Source: Gammaproteobacteria bacterium
GTDB taxonomy: Bacteria > Pseudomonadota > Gammaproteobacteria > Pseudomonadales > Pseudohongiellaceae
DNA: 64,000 nt
NCBI GenBank assembly: GCA_018661465.1
Contig: JABJIC010000004.1
Coordinates: 1 to 64,000, forward strand
Reading direction: 5' to 3'
The notes under the pieces were generated by a model that did not search any database, had not been told where the DNA came from, and saw nothing but the letters and a program-made list of their open reading frames with translations. Within the stretch, counting starts at the first letter, position 1. The number at the start of each line of letters is the position of its first letter. This document shows, in pieces, positions 18,035 to 28,268 of the stretch. The translations under genes and the position numbers were made by a program.

Positions 18035-20155
18035 TTAGACGTTCACGTAGTCGGTGTTATCCCCTAACCAGCGCCAGATAAGAGGGTCGATGATGTCGGG
18101 ATGTTGACTGAGGATAAGTTCCGAGGCATCGCGAACCTGATCCAGTAAATTTGCATCACGAGTGATGTCGGCAACCTTAAAGCTCATCAAGCCCGTTTGC
18201 TGAGTACCAAGAACCTGGCCCGGTCCTCTTAGCTCGAGGTCTTTTTCGGCAATATAAAAGCCGTCGTTGCTTTCTCTCATGACCGAGAGCCTCTGTTGGC
18301 CCGCCTTGGATAGAGGTGATTGGTAGAGCAGGATGCAATGGCTCTGCTTCGACCCTCTCCCTACGCGACCACGGAGCTGATGTAGTTGGGCAAGGCCCAG
18401 GCGCTCCGGATTCTCAATGACCATAAGACTGGCATTAGGCACGTCTACACCTACTTCGATAACCGTTGTAGCAACCAGTAGTTGTAGCTCTCCGTTCTTG
18501 AAAGATTGCATGACTCCCACTTTTTCCTTTGGCTTCATGCGCCCGTGTATTAAGCCTATTCGAATATTGGGAAGAAGCTTACGCAGTTGTTCTTCAGTCA
18601 CCTCGGCAGCCTGGCACTGCAGAACCTCGGACTCTTCGATCAAGGTGCAAACCCAATAAACCTGACTGTTCTGAGCGCAGGCCTGGGCAATTCTTTCCAC
18701 CACCTGATCTCGTCGCTCGCTGGAAATTATCGCCGTATTCACCGGCGTTCTACCCGGAGGCAATTCATCGATGATGGAATTGTCCAGATCGGCATAGGCG
18801 CTCATAGCAAGTGTTCTTGGGATAGGGGTTGCTGTCATTACCAGTTGGTGGGGATTCAATTTGTGGGTGCCTGCTTTCTCTCTCAGCGACAGGCGCTGGT
18901 GAACACCGAAGCGATGTTGCTCATCGATAATGATTAATCCCAGTTTGTGATAAATAACCTCATCCTGAAAAAGAGCATGGGTTCCAATAAGTAGTTGGCA
19001 TTCCCCTTCTTGTAATGAAGCCAAGATTTGAGCCCTGGCCTTGCCCTTGATCTTCCCGCTGAGCCAACCTACTTGAATTCCCAGAGGTTCAAACCATTGA
19101 GTGAAGTTCGCCAGGTGTTGCTCTGCTAGTAATTCGGTAGGTGCCATCAAGGCAACCTGGTAGCCGGCGGAAACGGCTTGAAGAGCGGCTAGCGCAGCGA
19201 CCACTGTTTTTCCAGAGCCTACATCCCCTTGTAGCAAACGCAACATAGGGCAGACACGAGAGAGGTCGTCAATAATTTCATTACTTACTCTTTGCTGAGC
19301 GCCTGTGAGTTTGAAAGGCAGGCTTGCAAGAAAACTAGCGGACAATGAATTTTTCTTTTCAAATTGTGGGGCTATTTGTGTCTCTGAATCATTCTTGAAT
19401 CGTCGCATGCAGAGGCGGTGTGCCAGTAACTCTTCGAAGGCGAGGCGACTCTGTCCAGGGTTTACTCCCGCACTTAACCAATCCAGTGGCGCATCGATGG
19501 GAGGTTTATGAATCAGACGAATAGCATCATTCAATTCATAGAGGCCTAAGCTTGTGCTGAGAGATTCCGGTAGATAGTCGGGCAAACTCAGTTTTTTGTC
19601 GCTGTCATTTTCGGGAGTGCTACCACCGAGATAGGTGAGGGCCTGCTGAATTATGTTTCGTAGCCTCGCTTGCTGTAATCCTTCGGTAAGCGGATAAATT
19701 GCTGTCAGTGAATCACTAAGAGGTTCGTCTTCTAGATCCGTGCTCACACGATACTCAGGATGATAGATCTCCATACCGTTTCGGCCGCGCCGAACTTCTC
19801 CATAACATCTAATCTTCGTGCCGGGTGCGAGAGAGTTTTTCTGTGCTGCGCTGAAATGGAAGAACCGAAGACTGATAAATCCTGAATCGTCGACCAATGT
19901 GCAGTGCAGGCTGCGCCGGCGCCCAAACTGAATACTGGAATTAATCACTTCGCCCTGCAGTTGAACAGTCTCTCCTACGCGAGCAGAAGCGATGGTATTT
20001 ATTCGGGTTCTATCTTCATAACGGAGGGGCAGATGAAACAGAAGGTCTTGAACATTATTTATAGACAGTTGCTGCAGTTTCTTCTGCAACGCCGGACCGA
20101 CTCCCCTGAGCTGGGTGAGTGGAATCTGACTGAGTTGGGGCTCTGCCTTGTTCAA
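18035..20155 (-). CDS. recG: ATP-dependent DNA helicase RecG
   Basis: 706 residues (E. coli 693). An N-terminal wedge/OB domain (about 60-160, with ETVQLQGEV) is followed by an SF2 helicase core with Walker A LLQGDVGSGKT, the DEQH box (DEQHRFGVHQR), TATPIPRTLA and VIEVGVDVPNA, and the C-terminal QLRGRVGRG motif VI. It remodels stalled replication forks and Holliday junctions. Last gene of the leftward spoT-ridA-recG run. Confidence 0.96.
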   Translation of the reverse strand: MNKAEPQLSQIPLTQLRGVGPALQKKLQQLSINNVQDLLFHLPLRYEDRTRINTIASARVGETVQLQGEVINSSIQFGRRRSLHCTLVDDSGFISLRFFHFSAAQKNSLAPGTKIRCYGEVRRGRNGMEIYHPEYRVSTDLEDEPLSDSLTAIYPLTEGLQQARLRNIIQQALTYLGGSTPENDSDKKLSLPDYLPESLSTSLGLYELNDAIRLIHKPPIDAPLDWLSAGVNPGQSRLAFEELLAHRLCMRRFKNDSETQIAPQFEKKNSLSASFLASLPFKLTGAQQRVSNEIIDDLSRVCPMLRLLQGDVGSGKTVVAALAALQAVSAGYQVALMAPTELLAEQHLANFTQWFEPLGIQVGWLSGKIKGKARAQILASLQEGECQLLIGTHALFQDEVIYHKLGLIIIDEQHRFGVHQRLSLREKAGTHKLNPHQLVMTATPIPRTLAMSAYADLDNSIIDELPPGRTPVNTAIISSERRDQVVERIAQACAQNSQVYWVCTLIEESEVLQCQAAEVTEEQLRKLLPNIRIGLIHGRMKPKEKVGVMQSFKNGELQLLVATTVIEVGVDVPNASLMVIENPERLGLAQLHQLRGRVGRGSKQSHCILLYQSPLSKAGQQRLSVMRESNDGFYIAEKDLELRGPGQVLGTQQTGLMSFKVADITRDANLLDQVRDASELILSQHPDIIDPLIWRWLGDNTDYVNV

Positions 20156-20221
20156 GTGGTGTTACCTGTCTGGAGGAAGAAACAAGAACAGGCTAATTAT
20201 ATGTGTTTTTATACAGTAGTT

Positions 20222-20605
20222 CTATAGAGCGAGAACAGCATCCACTTCAACGGAGACATCCTTGGGCAGCGCACTAACTTGAACGGTGGCGCGGGCAGGA
20301 TAGGGTTCGCTAAAGTACTCAGCCATGATTCCGTTTACAACGGCGAAATCTGCCAGGTCCACTAGATAGATTGTTAGCTTTACTGCGTCATTGAGACTGC
20401 TATTTGACGCTTCGGCGACCGCAGACAGGTTCTTGAAAACCTGATGAGTTTGAGCGTCTATGCCGCCTTCACGTATCTCCATTGTCTCGGGTACAAGGGG
20501 AATTTGTCCGGAAAGGAATACTAGAGAGCCAGTCTTAACCGCTTGTGAATAGGGGCCGATGGCTGCAGGAGCCGCGTTGGTATGAATGGTCTCTTTATCC
20601 GTCAT
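20222..20605 (-). CDS. ridA: RidA family enamine/imine deaminase
   Basis: 127 residues, the standard RidA length. Key parts are IGPYSQAV, FLSGQIPL and the end segment PARATVQVSALPKD with the conserved Arg that binds the 2-imino acid carboxylate. It hydrolyses reactive enamines formed by PLP enzymes. Located 21 bp after spoT, a very common gammaproteobacterial arrangement. Confidence 0.94.
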   Translation of the reverse strand: MTDKETIHTNAAPAAIGPYSQAVKTGSLVFLSGQIPLVPETMEIREGGIDAQTHQVFKNLSAVAEASNSSLNDAVKLTIYLVDLADFAVVNGIMAEYFSEPYPARATVQVSALPKDVSVEVDAVLAL

Positions 20606-20626
20606 TTCGATCTCCAGGATTCGGGC

Positions 20627-22822
20627 TTACGTGAGATTGGTTCCAGGGGTGCCTATTGAACTTTTGATGGCCTTACGAACTTTACGACTCTTTACTCGAG
20701 TAACTTTGCTCACTGGTTTGATGAGTCGAACTCTCTTCATCACATGTGCCAAGTGGACACGATTTCGTACGTTGACGGAAAGGTTTACGATACTGAATCT
20801 CGCGTCTCTCTCAACAGTACTGATTTTTTCTATGTTGGCTTCAGTGCTGGTAATGGTAGTGGCCAGGGTCGCGATGATGCCACGCTGATTCTCCAGTTCG
20901 ACTCTTAGTTCAACAGAGAATTCGCCCTCAACATCTGGATCCCATCGAACCTGAACACACTTCTCAGGGTTGTCACGAATCTCAGAGATATTATTGCAAT
21001 CGTCAGTATGAATCACCATGCCGCGACCGGAGCTAATGTGGCCAACAATGGGATCACCAGGTATGGGATGACAACACTTGGCATAGTTCATCACCATGCC
21101 TTCGGAGCCGTGAATATCAATCGAGCCTGCATGATCGGATTTTTTCTGTGCTTCATCGGCTGTCAGATCACTATTGGCAGCGAGTCTCTGAGCTATCATG
21201 TAGGACATGCGATTTCCAAGCCCTATTTCTTCTAACAACTGTTCCATGGACTTGAGATTAATCTGTTGCAGTACCGCATCAACATTTTCCTGATTGACAT
21301 TTTCGAGTTGAGTTCCAAAACCAGCCAGCGCCTTAGTAAGCAGGCGTCTGCCGAGAGCTACTGATTCAGATTGCTTCTGGTTCTTAAGGTAGTGACGAAT
21401 ATTACTGCGCGCCTTACCGGTTACTACGAAGCTTAACCAGGCAGGGTTTGGTTGAGTTCCTGGTGCGGTGATGACTTCAACTGTTTGCCCGCTCTGCAGT
21501 GGCTCACTCAATGGAGCCAGGCGACGGCTTATTCGGCAGGCAACACAGGAGTTGCCCACGTCGGTATGAATGGCATAGGCAAAATCTACAGCGGTGGAAC
21601 CGGCGGGTAATTCGAAAATCGTGCCCTTTGGAGTAAACACATAAATTTCGTCCGGGAACAGATCAATCTTCACATTTTCGATAAACTCAAGTGAGTTACC
21701 GGCATGCTTCTGTAAATCCAATAAGCCGTTTACCCATTCCCGCGCTCGTATATGAGAGTTGCTTGGCAAGTCGTCGCTGGATTTGTAAAGCCAGTGTGCG
21801 GCGATGCCGTTGTTGGCCATAGCCTCCATTTCTTCGGTACGAATCTGAATTTCGATAGGCACTCCGTGCATGCCGAATAGAACAGTGTGCAGAGATTGGT
21901 AACCGTTGGCTTTGGGGATAGCGATGTAGTCCTTGAAGCGGCCCGGTACCGGTTTGTAAAGGCTATGGACAGCACCTAGTACGCGATAGCAGGTATCAAC
22001 TCGATCAACTACTATTCGGAAAGCATACACATCCATTATTTCCGAAAACGACTTGCGCTTGCTGCGCATTTTTTCATAGATGCTGTAGAGGTGCTTTTCA
22101 CGACCTCTAGTGCGACCGGGTAATCCTTCTCTTTCAAGGCAGGCTTCCAGGGAGGTTTGAATCTTGGAGAGAATTTCTTTTCGATTTCCTCGTACGTTCT
22201 TTACTGCGGTTTGAATTCGGCGAGCACGCATGGGATGAAGAGCGGAGAAGCCCAGTTCTTCAAACTCCACTCTTACGGAATTCATGCCCAGTCGATTAGC
22301 AATTGGAGCGTAGATGTCCAAAGTTTCCCGGGCAATGCGCCGGCGTTTTTCAGGATTCAGAACTTCGAGGGTTCGCATATTATGTAAGCGATCAGCGATC
22401 TTCACCAGAATTACCCGAAGGTCTTTGGCCATGGCCATGGCCATCTTCTGAAAGTTCTCGGCCTGTGCTTCGGCACGGCTGCTGAAAGTAATTTTGTTTA
22501 GCTTGCTTACACCGTCCACCAGATCGGCAACGGTATTTCCAAATTGGGATTTAATTGCGGTCTTGGTTATTCCGGTATCTTCGATAACGTCATGCAACAT
22601 GGCTGCCATCAGAGATTGATGGTCCATGTGCATTTCACCAAGAATTCCGGCAACTGCTAGAGGGTGAGTTACATAGGGCTCGCCACTACGCCGGAACTGA
22701 CCCTCGTGGGCCTGTTCCGCATAGAAGAATGCACGACGTACGTAATTGACCTGATCTTTTTCGAGATAATCGGATAGTCCAATTGCGAGTGAGTCGATAC
22801 TGTCTACTGCTGGGACTTGCAA
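20627..22822 (-). CDS. spoT: Bifunctional (p)ppGpp synthase/hydrolase SpoT
   Basis: 731 residues in RSH order: HD hydrolase domain with His53 and HDVIEDTG (His77, Asp78), synthetase domain with GYQSLHTVLFG, TGS domain (about 395-455, FTPKGTIFELPAGSTAVDFAY), zinc-finger-like CCHPIPGD segment, and a C-terminal ACT domain. An intact HD site means the hydrolase is active, so this is SpoT rather than RelA. Lies downstream of rpoZ as in E. coli. Confidence 0.96.
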   Translation of the reverse strand: MQVPAVDSIDSLAIGLSDYLEKDQVNYVRRAFFYAEQAHEGQFRRSGEPYVTHPLAVAGILGEMHMDHQSLMAAMLHDVIEDTGITKTAIKSQFGNTVADLVDGVSKLNKITFSSRAEAQAENFQKMAMAMAKDLRVILVKIADRLHNMRTLEVLNPEKRRRIARETLDIYAPIANRLGMNSVRVEFEELGFSALHPMRARRIQTAVKNVRGNRKEILSKIQTSLEACLEREGLPGRTRGREKHLYSIYEKMRSKRKSFSEIMDVYAFRIVVDRVDTCYRVLGAVHSLYKPVPGRFKDYIAIPKANGYQSLHTVLFGMHGVPIEIQIRTEEMEAMANNGIAAHWLYKSSDDLPSNSHIRAREWVNGLLDLQKHAGNSLEFIENVKIDLFPDEIYVFTPKGTIFELPAGSTAVDFAYAIHTDVGNSCVACRISRRLAPLSEPLQSGQTVEVITAPGTQPNPAWLSFVVTGKARSNIRHYLKNQKQSESVALGRRLLTKALAGFGTQLENVNQENVDAVLQQINLKSMEQLLEEIGLGNRMSYMIAQRLAANSDLTADEAQKKSDHAGSIDIHGSEGMVMNYAKCCHPIPGDPIVGHISSGRGMVIHTDDCNNISEIRDNPEKCVQVRWDPDVEGEFSVELRVELENQRGIIATLATTITSTEANIEKISTVERDARFSIVNLSVNVRNRVHLAHVMKRVRLIKPVSKVTRVKSRKVRKAIKSSIGTPGTNLT

Positions 22823-22882
22823 GACACGACTCCTGGACCTTTTCGCCTTAGCTGAAGGCTTTAATTCCTCTACCGAGGGTTC

Positions 22883-23260
22883 TTATTCCTCAGGTGAGGC
22901 CTTCTCTTCCTTAGCTGTTTCTTCTTTTTCTGCAGTAGCGGCTTCGTCATCTGCTGCAGCTTCAACTTCAGCAGGCTTTTCTTCGCCTTCCGTACCTTCG
23001 GCTTTTTCGGCAGCCTCAGCATCAACTGCTTCAAATTCTGCTTCGATGTCTACCGCTGGCTTTACAATCAGGATTGAAGCATCAACATGACCATCTGCGA
23101 TTTCGCGTAAGGCAATAACGGTTGGCTTGTCATTGTCCACTTCTACCATTGGATCTTTACCGCCGGTCTGAAGCTGACGAGCACGCTTACTGGATACCAT
23201 AACCAGCTCAAAACGGTTATCAACCTTGTCCAAACAATCTTCTACAGTGATTCTAGCCAT
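22883..23260 (-). CDS. rpoZ: RNA polymerase omega subunit with long acidic tail
   Basis: 125 residues. The first 70 are a normal omega chain ([20 protein letters not shown], then RARQLQTGG and [10 protein letters not shown]). The rest is an Ala/Glu/Lys tail of about 50 residues, making it longer than E. coli omega (91). Omega assists folding of beta-prime and takes part in ppGpp binding, matching its place next to spoT. The tail is low-complexity and probably disordered. Confidence 0.95.
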   Translation of the reverse strand: MARITVEDCLDKVDNRFELVMVSSKRARQLQTGGKDPMVEVDNDKPTVIALREIADGHVDASILIVKPAVDIEAEFEAVDAEAAEKAEGTEGEEKPAEVEAAADDEAATAEKEETAKEEKASPEE

Positions 23261-23397
23261 TACATATATACCTTAATAATCGCCTAAAGCGGTGCTTTGT
23301 AAGGCGAATACGCCCAATTGGGGCTTCATTTACGAGGATCGGGGATTTTACTGAATTCCTAGCCAAATTGCATACAATTCTTGGTATTTCAGGAGGG

Positions 23398-24015
23398 CTA
23401 GCTTTGAGTGAGAGTGTCCAGCAGCTGCGAGAGATTGAGCCGTTGAGAGCCTACAGTGAGCTGCCGGCTACGGATTACGGCTCGGATATCCTCCAGTGCA
23501 GTATTGAAGTCGTCGTTAACCACAATGAAATCAGCCTCGGCGACATGGGAGATTTCGGCGACAGCCTGATCCATTCTTCGGTTTATAGTCTCGACATCAT
23601 CCTGACCGCGGCCGGTGAGTCGTGCTTTTAGGGAATCCAAAGAAGGAGGCAAGATAAAGATAGAACAGGCCTCTGGGTGTAGATTTCGGACCTGAGATGC
23701 GCCCTGCCAATCAATTTCCAGAATGACGTTGATTCCACTGTCCAGCAGCAGCTTAACTTGAGCTTCGGAAGTGCCGTAGTGGTTTCCGTAGACATCGGCG
23801 CTTTCCAAAAAATCGCCCTTGCCAAGCATATCCACATATTTTTCTTTGCTGACGAAATGATAGTTGATGCCATCAATCTCGCCTGGACGCTGTGCTCTGG
23901 TGGTATGGGAGATAGAAACAGAGAGCTGTTGATCATGATCTACCAGAGCCTTTACCAGGCTGGTCTTGCCGGCACCGGAGGGGGCGGTAACTATAAAGAG
24001 TGTGCCTCTGGGCAT
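23398..24015 (-). CDS. gmk: Guanylate kinase
   Basis: 205 residues (E. coli 207). P-loop TAPSGAGKTS near residue 10, the SISHTTRAQRPGE GMP-binding block, the EIDWQGA segment and the lid RGQDDVETINRRM are all present. Phosphorylates GMP to GDP. The gap to rpoZ downstream (137 bp) is large enough for a separate rpoZ promoter. Confidence 0.96.
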   Translation of the reverse strand: MPRGTLFIVTAPSGAGKTSLVKALVDHDQQLSVSISHTTRAQRPGEIDGINYHFVSKEKYVDMLGKGDFLESADVYGNHYGTSEAQVKLLLDSGINVILEIDWQGASQVRNLHPEACSIFILPPSLDSLKARLTGRGQDDVETINRRMDQAVAEISHVAEADFIVVNDDFNTALEDIRAVIRSRQLTVGSQRLNLSQLLDTLTQS

Positions 24016-24065
24016 TGAAAGATCTCCCTGTGCTTCTAATTAAATCAAATCAGGCTGTGTGTTCG

Positions 24066-24932
24066 TTATTCGATATTTTGAATTTGTTCGCGCATTTGTT
24101 CAATAAGTACTTTTAACTCAACGGCGTTGAGTGTGGTTTCCGCGACGATGGACTTCGAGGAAAGGGTATTAGCTTCTCGATTGAGTTCTTGCATAAGAAA
24201 ATCCAGCCGTCGACCTTTCTGACCCTTGGCATTCATCACTCTCTCGACTTCATTTAGATGAGAGTGCAATCGGTCCAGTTCTTCGTCCACATCCGCTTTT
24301 TGCGCAAGCAATGCGACTTCCTGTTCGAGACGTGTCGATTCGAGTTCGAGGTTCAGGTCATTGACGCGGTCCAGCACATTTTGCTTTTGAGCCGACAGGA
24401 TATCCGGCATTCTTTCCTTCACCGAACTTACGATTTCCCTGATGGACTTAATCCGCTGGAGAATGAAGCCCTCGAGTTCGGCGCCTTCTCTTTCTCTGGT
24501 GGCAATAAGATCATCCAGTGTTGCGGAAAATAATTCCAGCGCCTGTTTTTCGATACTGCTATCGTCTTCTTGCTGATCCTGAATGACACCAGGCCAGCGA
24601 AGTATTTCCATGTTATTGAGACTGGATGAGGTTCCCGTTATTTGTTCGATATCAAAATTTGCCTGCACCAGATTTCGGATTAGGCCTCGATCCACCACTA
24701 TTTCGGAACTGTCGGAGCTGCCGGATTGAAAACGAAGTTGGCACTCTACCTTGCCGCGATTCAGTTTTTTTCTGACAGATTCCCTAACTGCGTTTTCAAG
24801 ACTACGAAGATTTTCAGGCAGACGTAAGCTGGTTTCCAGATAACGGTGATTCACCGAACGGATTTCCCAGGTTAGGGAGCCCCAGTCCTGATTCAGTTGC
24901 TGTCTGGAGAATGCGGTCATACTTGATGTCAT
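24066..24932 (-). CDS. yicC: YicC family endoribonuclease
   Basis: 288 residues with the YicC N-terminal block (MTAFSR, WEIRSVNHRYLE) and the C-terminal DUF1732 block (KGRRLDFLMQELNREANTLSSK). YicC/YloC proteins are now regarded as endoribonucleases; E. coli YicC affects small RNA turnover. It is divergent from rph and upstream of gmk, the standard gammaproteobacterial order. Confidence 0.94.
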   Translation of the reverse strand: MTSSMTAFSRQQLNQDWGSLTWEIRSVNHRYLETSLRLPENLRSLENAVRESVRKKLNRGKVECQLRFQSGSSDSSEIVVDRGLIRNLVQANFDIEQITGTSSSLNNMEILRWPGVIQDQQEDDSSIEKQALELFSATLDDLIATREREGAELEGFILQRIKSIREIVSSVKERMPDILSAQKQNVLDRVNDLNLELESTRLEQEVALLAQKADVDEELDRLHSHLNEVERVMNAKGQKGRRLDFLMQELNREANTLSSKSIVAETTLNAVELKVLIEQMREQIQNIE

Positions 24933-25198
24933 TTTTGCTTATCCAAGGTATTGAATGAGGCCATATATTGCTTGCGCTGCTGCGCTTCCAGATAGGATTC
25001 TAACCCAAAGCGGATTTATTCGCAGTGAACTCTTTCTTCAACCTTTATCCATCCTTAGTCTAGCCTCTATAAGCTTTCGTGAGCATTTCTTATGAGCAGC
25101 TCAGCTCTGTGTTTGACCAAGGCTCTGGGCCGCTCGCTATAAAGAGGAATATCAAGGATAATTTGGCTGACACTCCGACCATCCTATTTGGAAATACT

Positions 25199-25924
25199 AT
25201 GACAGACTTTTCTCGCCCCAGCGGTCGCAAAATAGACCAGCTACGGGACATATCAATTACTAGAAATTATACAAAACACGCCGAAGGTTCGGTTCTAATC
25301 GCCTTTGGGGATACTAAGGTTCTTTGTAATGCATCGGTGGAAACATCGGTGCCGCGTTTCCTAAAGGGCACGGGTCAGGGTTGGGTCACCGCCGAGTACG
25401 GCATGCTACCTCGCTCCACCAATAGTCGCATGGATAGGGAGGCGGCACGTGGGAAACAGACCGGGCGTAGTCTGGAAATTCAAAGACTTATTGGACGATC
25501 ACTGCGAGCGGCAGTGGATTTGAAGGCTCTGGGAGAACATACCATTAAGGTGGACTGTGACGTGATTCAGGCGGATGGAGGCACCAGAACAGCGTCAATT
25601 ACAGGAGGTTGTGTTGCTCTGCTTGATGCCGTGAATCATATGCTTGGCAAGAACATGATAAAGAGCAATCCGATTCAACAGCTTATTGCATCTGTTTCCG
25701 TTGGTATCTACAAGGGACAAGCTGTTCTCGATCTCGATTATGACGAAGACTCAAATGCAGAAACGGATATGAATATCGTTATGACAGAAGGCGGCGGATT
25801 TATCGAACTTCAGGGTACTGGAGAAGACGGTGACTTTAGCCACGCACAACTTTTGGAAATGATAGCTTTGGCGGAGGGTGGAATTACGCATCTCGTCGAC
25901 TTGCAGAAACAGTCACAGGACTGA
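25199..25924 (+). CDS. rph: Ribonuclease PH
   Basis: 241 residues from the ATG at 25199 ([16 protein letters not shown]), which matches family length (E. coli 238). The frame is open upstream to 25079, but those 40 codons are not like RNase PH, so they are leader. The phosphate-binding block ([22 protein letters not shown]) and the [18 protein letters not shown] motif are intact. Phosphorolytic 3' exonuclease that trims tRNA precursors. Followed by pyrE, as in enterobacteria and pseudomonads. Confidence 0.95.
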   Translation: MTDFSRPSGRKIDQLRDISITRNYTKHAEGSVLIAFGDTKVLCNASVETSVPRFLKGTGQGWVTAEYGMLPRSTNSRMDREAARGKQTGRSLEIQRLIGRSLRAAVDLKALGEHTIKVDCDVIQADGGTRTASITGGCVALLDAVNHMLGKNMIKSNPIQQLIASVSVGIYKGQAVLDLDYDEDSNAETDMNIVMTEGGGFIELQGTGEDGDFSHAQLLEMIALAEGGITHLVDLQKQSQD

Positions 25925-25975
25925 GTTATCATTTTCTCTTGAGCGGCTGATAATTGACAGACTAAAGAGGTAAGC

Positions 25976-26623
25976 ATGCAGGAATTTCAATCCAGTTTTC
26001 TGAAATATGTAATCGATAATGAAATCCTTCGATTCGGTGAGTTTACTCTGAAGTCAGGGCGGACCAGCCCATATTTTTTTAATGCGGGCCTTTTTAATAC
26101 CGGAGAGAAGGCTTCTTTTCTTGCGAAGAGTTATGCCGATGCAATTGTGCATGCCGGTATGGAGTTCGATGTAATCTTTGGTCCGGCCTATAAGGGTATT
26201 CCTCTTGCAGCAACTACAGCAATGGCATTGGCAAACAAACATAATGTGAATAAGCCTTATTGTTATAACCGTAAGGAAGCCAAAGATCATGGAGAAGGTG
26301 GTTCGATAGTCGGCGCAGAATTGGAAGGTGATGTGATGATCATCGACGATGTGATTACCGCCGGCACAGCCATTCGCGAAGCCGTTCAGATTTTGACAGA
26401 TAATGGCGCTAAGCTCTCAGGAATTGCTGTTGCCATGGACAGGCAGGAAAAAGGCACTGGAGAGCTATCTGCTATTCAAGAAATTGAGCAATCCTACCAA
26501 ATAACAGTTGTTAGCATTATCGACCTACAGAATATTATTGATTATCTTTCCAACACAAATGATGCAGAACTGGAGAAACATTTAGATAGTGTGGCAGCCT
26601 ATCGCAAAGAGTACGGCGTCTAG
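25976..26623 (+). CDS. pyrE: Orotate phosphoribosyltransferase
   Basis: 215 residues (E. coli 213). The PRPP-binding motif [16 protein letters not shown] and the flexible loop [10 protein letters not shown] are present. It makes orotidine monophosphate in pyrimidine synthesis. An AGAGG ribosome site precedes the ATG. The 51-bp rph-pyrE gap holds no obvious UTP-sensing attenuator hairpin with T tract. Converges on slmA 19 bp further on. Confidence 0.96.
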   Translation: MQEFQSSFLKYVIDNEILRFGEFTLKSGRTSPYFFNAGLFNTGEKASFLAKSYADAIVHAGMEFDVIFGPAYKGIPLAATTAMALANKHNVNKPYCYNRKEAKDHGEGGSIVGAELEGDVMIIDDVITAGTAIREAVQILTDNGAKLSGIAVAMDRQEKGTGELSAIQEIEQSYQITVVSIIDLQNIIDYLSNTNDAELEKHLDSVAAYRKEYGV

Positions 26624-26642
26624 CTTTGCTGAGACCTTAAAC

Positions 26643-27308
26643 CTAATCAGAAATACTCAGATCATCAATAGCGGAGACATTTGTTTCTTCAGCGGAAGGA
26701 ACAGAGTAAGGAGCAAGCATATTTCTTCTAATATACTCCCACTGCACATTCCAGTTTTCTATCGGTGAGTCCTTGAATTCGCTGCGAACAAACTGCAACA
26801 GACGACCTTCGCAATGAGCTAATAGGAGATTGGCCAATATAGCAGGCGAGATGGTGGTCTTCATACTCTCTCTGATCTGGGCTTCTCTGAGTACTTGCTT
26901 GAGCTGCGCCTCGAGCCGACCATAAAACTGTGCGATGCGTTCGCGAAGTCGACCGGTTTCGCCGGCCAATGCATCTCCAGTTAACAAGCGGGTCATTCCA
27001 GGATTCTTGTCGCAGAATGTGAGTAGCAACAACATGATATTGTGGCAACGCATTTCCGCTGTTTGCTCTTCACTCAAAATTCGGGTGATACGAGCGAACA
27101 GGGTGTCTTCAATGAATTTGATAAGCCCTTCAAACATTCTGGCTTTGCTGGGGAAATGTCGATAGAGCGCAGCCTCGGATACACCAACTTCTTTGGCTAA
27201 CGCAGCTGTAGTGATGCGTTCTCCGGGTGATGCTTCGAGCATACGTGCCAGAGCTTGGAGGATTTGGTCCTTTCGGGAAACCTTAGCTACCTTTTCCATA
27301 TCTGTCAC
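26643..27308 (-). CDS. slmA: Nucleoid occlusion factor SlmA (TetR fold)
   Basis: 221 residues. N-terminal TetR helix-turn-helix (ITTAALAKEVGVSEAALYRHF) and the SlmA-type ligand-less C-terminal domain with FCDKNPGMTRLLTGDAL. SlmA bound to chromosomal SBS sites blocks FtsZ assembly over the nucleoid. It begins immediately at the argB stop codon (no gap), so it depends on the argB transcript. It is about 20 residues longer than E. coli SlmA at its C-terminus. Confidence 0.93.
   Translation of the reverse strand: MTDMEKVAKVSRKDQILQALARMLEASPGERITTAALAKEVGVSEAALYRHFPSKARMFEGLIKFIEDTLFARITRILSEEQTAEMRCHNIMLLLLTFCDKNPGMTRLLTGDALAGETGRLRERIAQFYGRLEAQLKQVLREAQIRESMKTTISPAILANLLLAHCEGRLLQFVRSEFKDSPIENWNVQWEYIRRNMLAPYSVPSAEETNVSAIDDLSISD

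Positions 27309-28268
<960 letters not shown>

Noticed and set aside
25079-25198. N-terminal extension of RNase PH
   Set aside because: The 40 extra codons have no match to the family, and the internal ATG gives the exact family length.
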